From Golubevia sp. BC0850 (lineage: Eukaryota; Basidiomycota; Exobasidiomycetes; Golubeviales; Golubeviaceae), in the NCBI GenBank assembly GCA_012976225.1, contig JAAVVG010000006.1, positions 682,001-746,000 on the forward strand: DNA of 64,000 bases. The letters are read 5' to 3'. Shown here piece after piece: positions 57,576-64,000 of the stretch. The notes under the pieces are model-generated. The model searched no databases, was not told the DNA's origin, and worked only from the letters and a program-made list of their open reading frames with translations. The position numbers and the translations under genes are program-made. Numbering within the stretch: the first letter of the stretch is position 1; the number at the start of each line of letters is the position of its first letter.

Positions 57576-60500
57576 TCAAAGCCTCGACTTCTCTTGACCA
57601 AGAACCTTTTCTAGATCGGCGAACTTTCTATACTCCTCGATTGCTTCTGGATTGGCGATGGCCTAGAAAAGAAAAGAAAGGAAGTCAATTACTGTAGACC
57701 CTTCTCCTCAACCCCTTCTTCACTACTCAACTCACGCTTGAAGGTTTGAACTTTGTGTTGCCACTTACAACACTCTTAACTGCGAGCTCAGTCTTCTTAC
57801 CGTTTGCCGTCTATTTCCAGAAGGGAGAGGAAAAAGTCAGATGATCTAGGGCGACAGATGCGAAGGTTCTTGGTATCTCAAACTCACAAGAGGAATGTCT
57901 TTGATCTGGAAAACTTGATCTGGGACATGTCTCGCCGAGTGAGCGACTTTGATGGCTTGGTTCAGTGAAGAGATCCTTTGGGAAGTCAAAGTCTCGGAAG
58001 GGGCCAACTTGAGGAAAAGCAGAATGCGCTCCTGTGAATGGGAAGAAAACGTTTTAGGGAGTTCATTCAACCAAAAGCCGAATTCCAGCTGTACTCACAT
58101 CGTCATCTTGCTTCCTCTTCTGGCCGACGCAGATAGAGTCGGAAATCCAGTTGAACCTCTCAACGACTTGATAGATTTCAGAACTTCCAAATCTGATTCC
58201 ACTTCTATTCAAAACACCATCAGATCTACCCATGATTTCCAAAGCACCGCCATTCTTGAAGTCTCTTCTAATGAAGTCGCCTTGAGCCCACAGACCCTTC
58301 CCGTTACCGTTTTCATTCTCATCAAACCTTGTGTAGTAAGACTCTTTATATTTGGCTTGCATAGCCTTCTTATCCTTGCCCCAAAAGAATAGTGGTTGAG
58401 TAGGGAAAGAAGTGGAACAGATTAGTTCCCCAGGTTCACCAGTCTTTTCGATGTCTTCTCCATCTAACGGATCTAGAATAGAGATCTTCATTCCTAGAGT
58501 CTTGCAACTGATGAGATTGCCATGCACAGGCGACATTGGTGAACCGCTCACGAACGTAGATGCGATGTCGGTCCCTGGGGAAAGGATAAGAGTAGTTTTA
58601 GCAAGACAAGTCATACTTCTATTTAGACTAGTTCAAGTACTAACCTCCACTGATAGACATCAAGTGAGTCTGATTGTTTGAAGACTTGACTGTTTGAGCG
58701 AAGTTCTTGTAGAACCAAGTAGCATTACCCATGCTGAGAGGCGAACCAGTAGAAGTGACTAGCTTCAGATTACTTAAGTCCAAACCTTTCGAATTAAATC
58801 CACTTCTCTCTAATTCAGTTAAAAATCTAGGAGAACATCCGAATCCAGTGACTTGAAACCTTTCCAATAGTTTTGGGAGATGATTGGGAGATGGATTCAA
58901 AGGTGAACCTTCTAAACAGAGAACACTTCCACTACAATTCAAAGTTCCCAAAAGATAATCTGTTGAGAAACGGCAGAAGAGAGAGAAGGGGAAGCAAGGA
59001 ATCAGAGAGATCCGTAGAGACCGTCGACGACTAGTCTTGCCCAAGCCCCCTTGCCAAACTAAGTGTCGAACTGACTTTTTCTGCTACTCACACCACATAA
59101 TCCAACCGGTGCTCGTAATTTGACCCCAAGTATGCATAGGTTGAGCATCGAACTGCAACAGCTTCTCCTTTCTTTGATTAATAGCTATACTTTGCGAATG
59201 AACGATAGCTTTCGGTTCTCCAGTAGTACCACTGCTGAAAACGATTATCGTAGGATGAGATAACGACAATTGTTCGAATTTGATTTGAGGAATCTTAGAC
59301 ATATGATCAGAAAGGTTTGAAGATTTCAACCACTCTTCGAAAGTTACGCATTTCATCGACTTGGCTTCCCATTTGATGTTTTGAGACACCAATGGATTAT
59401 GATGAGAAATGACTTGGAAATCTGAAGGTAGAGCTCCTGATTCTTTGGAAAGTAAATCCATAACTGTTGCAACTCTTGAGAGGACGTTAACGACCTTCCC
59501 ATTGTAGTAAGCAGAATCATCGACGAAGAGCATCTTAGGTTGAATCGTTCTGACTCTTCCTGCGATAGCGTCGACTCCTGCATCTGTTGGGATGGCCGAG
59601 AATACAGCTCCAATAGAATTAGCAGCCAAGAATCTGCAGGAGAGTAATAACAGTCAGCAAATCGTCAAACTTCCAGCAACTCCATCTCATACTCACGTAA
59701 CAATAGGTCTAGCAGTATTACAAGCGATATGAGCCACAGTATCTCCTTTCTTTAAACCTTTTTCTCTCATTCCTTTAGCCATAATAGCGACTCTATCTCT
59801 TAATTTACCCCAAGTCACAGTTTTCACTTCGAAACCTTTCTTCGAATCTTCCAATCCTCCACCTTCTGGAATCTCATACACAGCCACATGACTTGAAGCT
59901 GGCCAGTTGTGTGGGTTCGAAGGAGAGCAAGAAGTTGAATTCGAGGGATGAGTTGGGTGTAGGACGTTCTCAGCGTAGTTGAATAGAGCTCCAGGATAGT
60001 ACTGAGGTAGGTCTACTGGTAAAGCTGAGGAATCAGTGATTAAGGAATCGTACTTTCTTGAATGCCGAAGTCCGACAAAATCCCATAGAAGTTCGTAGAA
60101 ACGGATGTCGTTTACTGAGAAGTCGTGGATCTGGTCGTAGGTTTCTGCGAGGGATGAGGATAAGAAGGACAGGTCATTTGAGAGGGTACAGCCAGTTTCA
60201 CGCACTCCAGTTGCATATCCTCCCCATTAGCTTCATGATTTATTTCAATCCTTAATGGCGCGGGTCAGAAAGACTGGAGCTCAGGTTGTCGTCCTATGAG
60301 CTCATGCCAACTGCCAGCGTTGCCCAATCATTTCATTCCTTTGAGCTCTCTATCAGTCTCACTCGCTCCTCCCACGCTTCCACTCTCTTCCAGTCCGATC
60401 CCTCCTATCCCCTTTCATGCATGGCCGTTGTTGAAATGCTTCGAGCCAAGAGCTCTCACAGCAGCAGGTGGTTCTGAACTGGGCTCTCTCTGTACTCACC

Positions 60501-60605
60501 CAAATTGAGGCTGTACCTTGCATTTGCCAACTTTCTGAACTTGTTGAGTAATGAAGATTGAATCTGTTCGTTTGTAGGTTTCCATAAAACTGGTAGCAGC
60601 GACAT
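57576..60605 (-). CDS. Acetoacetyl-CoA synthetase, 750 aa, SRL C-terminus
   Basis: ANL-family ligase making acetoacetyl-CoA from acetoacetate, ATP and CoA. Exons 60605-60500, 60204-59697, 59633-59092, 58959-58645, 58574-58099, 58031-57888, 57810-57736, 57662-57576 (2253 nt, in frame). N-terminal ACAS_N region: WDFVGLRHSRKYDS, PGALFNYAENVLHP. Then VTWGKLRDRVAIMAKGMRE and AANSIGAVFSAIPTDAGVDA, the AMP-binding loop VFSSGTTGEPKAIVHSQ, SMGNATWFYKNF and SISGGTDIASTF, WAQGDFIRRDF, GRSDGVLNRSGIRFGSSEIY and the catalytic Lys loop TANGKKTELAVK. Order and spacing match AACS rather than acetyl-CoA synthetase. The last three residues, SRL, are a type 1 peroxisomal targeting variant, so the enzyme may act in peroxisomes. 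Its start is 201 bp from that of a divergent monooxygenase gene. Confidence 0.93.
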
Positions 60606-60806
60606 CTTCGAAGTGTTGTGGTAAAAGGTTGGGGAAGAGATCACCGGCCTTCCCGGATGGCAAGAGTAGGCACACAGGTTAAGCCTCGTACGTCGATCCT
60701 CGTACGTACGATCGACGTACGAAGACGACTTTCAACTTTCAGCCTCTTTCTTCTTCCTTTTCTTCTTCCCATCCCATCTTTTTCATCCTTCTCATATTTA
60801 CCCAAC
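60606..60806. promoter_or_regulatory. Bidirectional promoter with perfect 13-bp inverted repeat
   Basis: 201 bp between divergent starts. At 60686-60698 and 60710-60722 lie exact inverted arms (TCGTACGTCGATC and its complement) around an 11-nt spacer, itself holding a CGTACGTAC palindrome. Such a long symmetric CG-rich site in a shared promoter looks like a binding site for a dimeric regulator, perhaps a Zn2Cys6 or bZIP protein. The regulator is not known. Confidence 0.6.
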
Positions 60807-63385
60807 ATGAATTCCAAAGAAGTTCCATCAGAGACGCAGTACGAAGGGTGAGTCGAATTCTCTCCGGTTAGAGACATCCCTTTCGTCTTCTCTGACTTTC
60901 TCCGCATTTTAACCTTTCTCTCCTCAGGATCATCGTGGGAGCTGGGATCAGCGGAATGGTAGCTGCTAGTAGAATGGCAATGGATTTGGGAGCTGAAAAC
61001 GTGAAACTCTTTGAGAGAGGCCAAGATCTTGGGGTGAGGACAAGAATCCAAGATGCATGAACCGAGAACGAGAACTCGTTCTCTCCATCCAAAGCCTCTT
61101 CTTCTGACTTCCGCTTTCATCTCTCGCCGTTCACAGGGTACCTGGTTTTGGAATCAATATAGAAACGCTGGGTGTGACGTTCCCAGTAGGTATGTATCAC
61201 TAGGGCTACTCCTTTTTGGCCTAGCCTCTCTTGTATTGAGATTAGCATCTGAACTTCTGGTTGCTCTCCTGTATGCCCTCACTCTAATCTAGGCTCTACT
61301 CGATCAGTTACGCTCAAAAGAACGAGTGGTCAGAGTTCTTCCCTCACCGTGAGTCAAAAGCCGAGGTGTTGCGTTCTTTGTTCTATAGAGGCCTTGGTCG
61401 TGACTTACTCCTATCACTTTCCTATCTTCTCGCCGTAATCTTTCTAGAACAAGAGATTCACGAATGTGAGTTACGAACGCTCTCTTCCACTAGGTTTCGT
61501 CTTTCTTTACCTGACCTCTCATCTATCATTCTCACAGATCTCCAAGGAGTAGGTAAACAATTCAACATTTATTCCAAAACCTCTTTCGAAACCGAAGTTG
61601 AATCGGCCACATGGTCTCCTTCAAAGACTCATTGGATAGTAGTAGTGAAAGATCTCAAGACCAAAGAAACTTCGACTCACACCGCTCGAGTCCTGTTCTC
61701 CTGCGTAGGAGCTCTATCGATTCCAAGAGATTTAGACATTCCGGGAGTCTCTTCCTTCAAAGGAAAGTTATTCCACTCCGCAAAATGGGAATCCGGTCTT
61801 GACTTTACGAACAAGAAAGTCGTGGTACTAGGAAATGGTTGTTCAGCTTCTCAAATCATTCCAGGTATCTGTAAAGAAACGAAGAGTCTAACTCAAATCG
61901 TTAGATCTAAACATTGGTATCATCCTCAACATGGAAACCCTCTTGATGGTCCTGTCACTAAATGGTTGGAAAAGAACTCAAGCACCTTCGTTGGATTTCA
62001 AAGATGGATTTTGGTTTTGGCTTTAGAAAGTCATTTCATGCAGGCTTTTATTAAGGAAGGCAAAGGTGCTAGGGAAAGGTTTATTAAACGTGCTGTGAGT
62101 CTGAAAGTACGAAGAAAAGAAAGTGGCTTCGAGACTGCTGACTCCTTTCATCTTGCTTTCTCGCTCATATAGACTAACTACATCAAGACCAATGCTCCTG
62201 CCGAGTACCATGACATGCTGATTCCTTCTAGATTACCAAACGGGAAAATGGAAATCGAAGTAGCCTGCAAACGTAGGATTTTCGATGGAGAAGGTTACAT
62301 CCCTTGTTTGAATGACAAGAACGTCGAGTTGACAAATGACGAATGTGTTCAGATTAATGAGAACTCTGTTACTTTGAAGAGTGGTAGAGAATTAGAAGCC
62401 GACATCATTATCTGTGCTAACGGTTTCAGAGGCGAAATGTTCAGCCTTCAGATGGACATCAAGAATGGAGAAGGATTGAGGTTGGAAGATTACGTGAGTG
62501 TTCAGCAACAGGTCAAAGCAAAAGGTTTGAAGACATCGTTCCACCAAAGCTGACATCTCCTCTCTCTTGTTCCTCCTTCGTAGTGGAAAGAGGCAGGCTT
62601 ACCTCAAGCCTATCGTTCGACTATGATCTCTTCTTTCCCTAATCTAATGGTTCTCTGGGGTCCAGGAGCTGCTACAGGCCATTTCTCTGCCATCTGGTCT
62701 ATCGAAAGATCAATGGAAATGGCGACTACTTTACTCAAGCCAATTTTCAAGGAGGGACCAAAGAGTCAGACCAATTTACAGAGATCTAAAGGGAAGAGTG
62801 TCGATGTCAAGAGAGAAGCTGAAGATCTTGAACAGATTTATATTCAAGATGCTCACTCGAAGTTGATCTATAGCACTGTGAGTTCAAAGTAATTGAAACT
62901 GAAAGGGAAGCTGGAAAGTGGCTGACTCTTCTTCTCCTTTCTCTCCTTGTCTCTCCTCTTTTCAGGGATGTGGAGCTTGGTACACTCAGCCAGACGGTCG
63001 TGTCACAGCTGTTGCTCCAACTTTCCAAGTCAACGTCGCAAAGCGCTGTAAATTCCCAGGTGAGTGACCTGTTTTCGTTTTAACTTTTGATCCAACTATC
63101 TAACCATCGGCCTCTTTTTCTCTTCCTCTCTCAGTCGCTTCCGATCTGATCTACACTGGTTTCAAATCTCAATCCAGAGCCATCTCACACTGGACATACC
63201 TTCAACAACTCTTTTCTCTTTTGAGAGTCGGGGCAACCCCAGACGTTAGGTCAAACAAAGAAGCTAATAGATCCATTCCAATGATCTTGTTCCGTGGTAT
63301 CACTTTCCCTGTCAGCTATTTAATGAATCGCTTCTTCATGAGAGGAATGATCATCTTTTCTTGGATCATCGATAACGTCATGTAA
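60807..63385 (+). CDS. Baeyer-Villiger-type flavin monooxygenase
   Basis: Class B flavoprotein monooxygenase using FAD and NADPH to insert oxygen next to a ketone or oxidise N/S. About nine exons from ATG 60807 to TAA 63383-63385, with GTGAGT-type donors. Landmarks: FAD loop IIVGAGISGMVAASRMA, GTWFWNQYRNAGCDVPS (the family GTW...CDxxS motif), LYSISYAQKNEWSEFFPHQQ, the Baeyer-Villiger fingerprint FxGxxxHxxxW as FKGKLFHSAKW, NADPH loop VVVLGNGCSASQI, the linker EADIIICANGFRGE, and LMVLWGPGAATGHFSA. The C-terminus has hydrophobic runs (MIIFSWIIDNVM) that may touch membrane. No signal peptide. Shares its promoter with acetoacetyl-CoA synthetase, so co-regulation in ketone or keto-acid use is plausible. 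Substrate not determined. The donor after CDVPS uses GTATGT. Confidence 0.9.
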
Positions 63386-64000
63386 CAATCTACACCGTTT
63401 CCGAAAGGAAAGACCCTTTTCGGAAAGACCCTCATTCTTGTATATCCCTTTTATTTGCTGTTGGTTGTAAATCTCTCGAAATTTGGTCAGATCAGAGTTT
63501 CTGAAAGATTAGAAAACGTTCTTGGATAGACAGAGAAGAAAGTCAAAGAATCTTCTTGCTTTCTCAATCAAACACAACTCCTTCGTATTCTACTGAAACC
63601 TCTTAGAGCGAAGCGTTCCAATCTACAAAGCTTCTCAGAGATTTCCTGAAAAACGTTTTTGGCCTTTTGCTCTCATCGACGACTTTGATCTTCTCAGTTG
63701 ACCGTACGTACCTCTTGTTGTTCTCATTCATACTTTTGGTTATTCGAGTCAACTTCTCCCTTTTGTTCCCCTACTTTTTTTTAATCGAATCAATTGAATT
63801 CCACTGCGCTCAACTTTACTCTTCGATCTCAGAAAGCAGACAAGTAGTCATGGCTCGAGTCGAACAGAACTTCCAACCAAAGGTTTTTGACGTTACCAAC
63901 CGTACTTCAGTGAAGTAGTGAAACCTGACCAAACCCTTCAAACCGATTTGAGACCTGCCTTCAGAAACAAAAAGAATCCCTACGCTATAAGATTGAGAGA
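63386..64000. other. Right-edge intergenic region
   Basis: 615 bp after the monooxygenase stop. No gene is supported; a short frame from an ATG near 63851 (MARVEQNFQPKVFDVTNRTS) stops after 22 residues and could be a first exon cut by the edge, but no donor was convincing. Repeat copy C lies inside. Confidence 0.4.
63785..63820 (-). repeat. Dispersed repeat, copy C (inverted)
   Basis: On the minus strand reads CGCAGTGGAATTC then AATTGATTCGA, matching copy B (56323-56347) at about 22 of 24 bases. It lies 7.4 kb away in opposite orientation. Confidence 0.6.

Noticed and set aside
60456-60644. Alternative upstream start for acetoacetyl-CoA synthetase
   Set aside because: The extension adds 13 residues without family similarity; MSLLPVLWKPTNEQI at 60605 matches the usual ligase N-terminus.
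1-64000. CRISPR arrays, insertion sequences, retroelement or other virus-like sequence
   Set aside because: None seen. No reverse transcriptase, integrase, capsid or transposase motifs and no long terminal repeats; gene structure is nuclear fungal.

Overview
The window reads as nuclear DNA of a basidiomycete fungus. Almost every gene is cut by several short introns of about 50-120 nt with GTGAGT-type donors and CAG or TAG acceptors. Genes sit on both strands and are densely packed, and upstream regions and 5' leaders are rich in C and T. The gene set is fungal: chitin synthase, a Fmp27-type lipid-transfer giant, CENP-C/Mif2, acetoacetyl-CoA synthetase and a COQ11-like protein. I cannot fix the class or genus from sequence alone. 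I joined exons by hand. For most multi-exon models the summed exon length is a multiple of three, which is my main check on splice sites; single boundaries may still be off by a base or two.

Layout. 1-24.5 kb is all on the minus strand: a partial FSP1/AIF-like oxidoreductase, a 924-residue chitin synthase, a CmcJ/GA4-desaturase-like oxygenase, asparagine synthetase, a 3,754-residue Fmp27/BLTP2-like protein and a single-pass membrane protein. 25-37 kb holds a DUF1749 hydrolase (+), a doubtful small gene (-), a large secreted or ER-lumen protein (+), CENP-C/Mif2 (-) and a multi-pass membrane protein (-). 38.4-51 kb is all plus strand: a secreted Kex2-site repeat precursor, a Pro/Gln-rich protein, a nuclear protein with three Myb-like repeats, an RGG-rich protein and a COQ11-like mitochondrial protein. 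51.7-57.5 kb is gene-poor, with two F-box-like loci (one looks broken), an intron-bearing tRNA-Ser(UGA) and small dispersed repeats. 57.5-63.4 kb is a divergent pair, acetoacetyl-CoA synthetase (-) and a Baeyer-Villiger-type monooxygenase (+), sharing a 201-bp promoter that holds a perfect 13-bp inverted repeat.

The most unusual item is the gene at 38465-41342. It encodes a signal peptide followed by nine Lys-Arg sites. Each site releases a candidate peptide starting Leu/Phe-Asn/Ser with a Gly/Ala-rich hydrophobic core, usually followed by an acidic spacer. The gene grew by two rounds of internal duplication; the latest is a 378-bp tandem repeat that carries its intron. The second striking point is a 5-nt microexon in the asparagine synthetase gene that supplies the catalytic Cys2 codon, after a first coding exon that contributes only the ATG.
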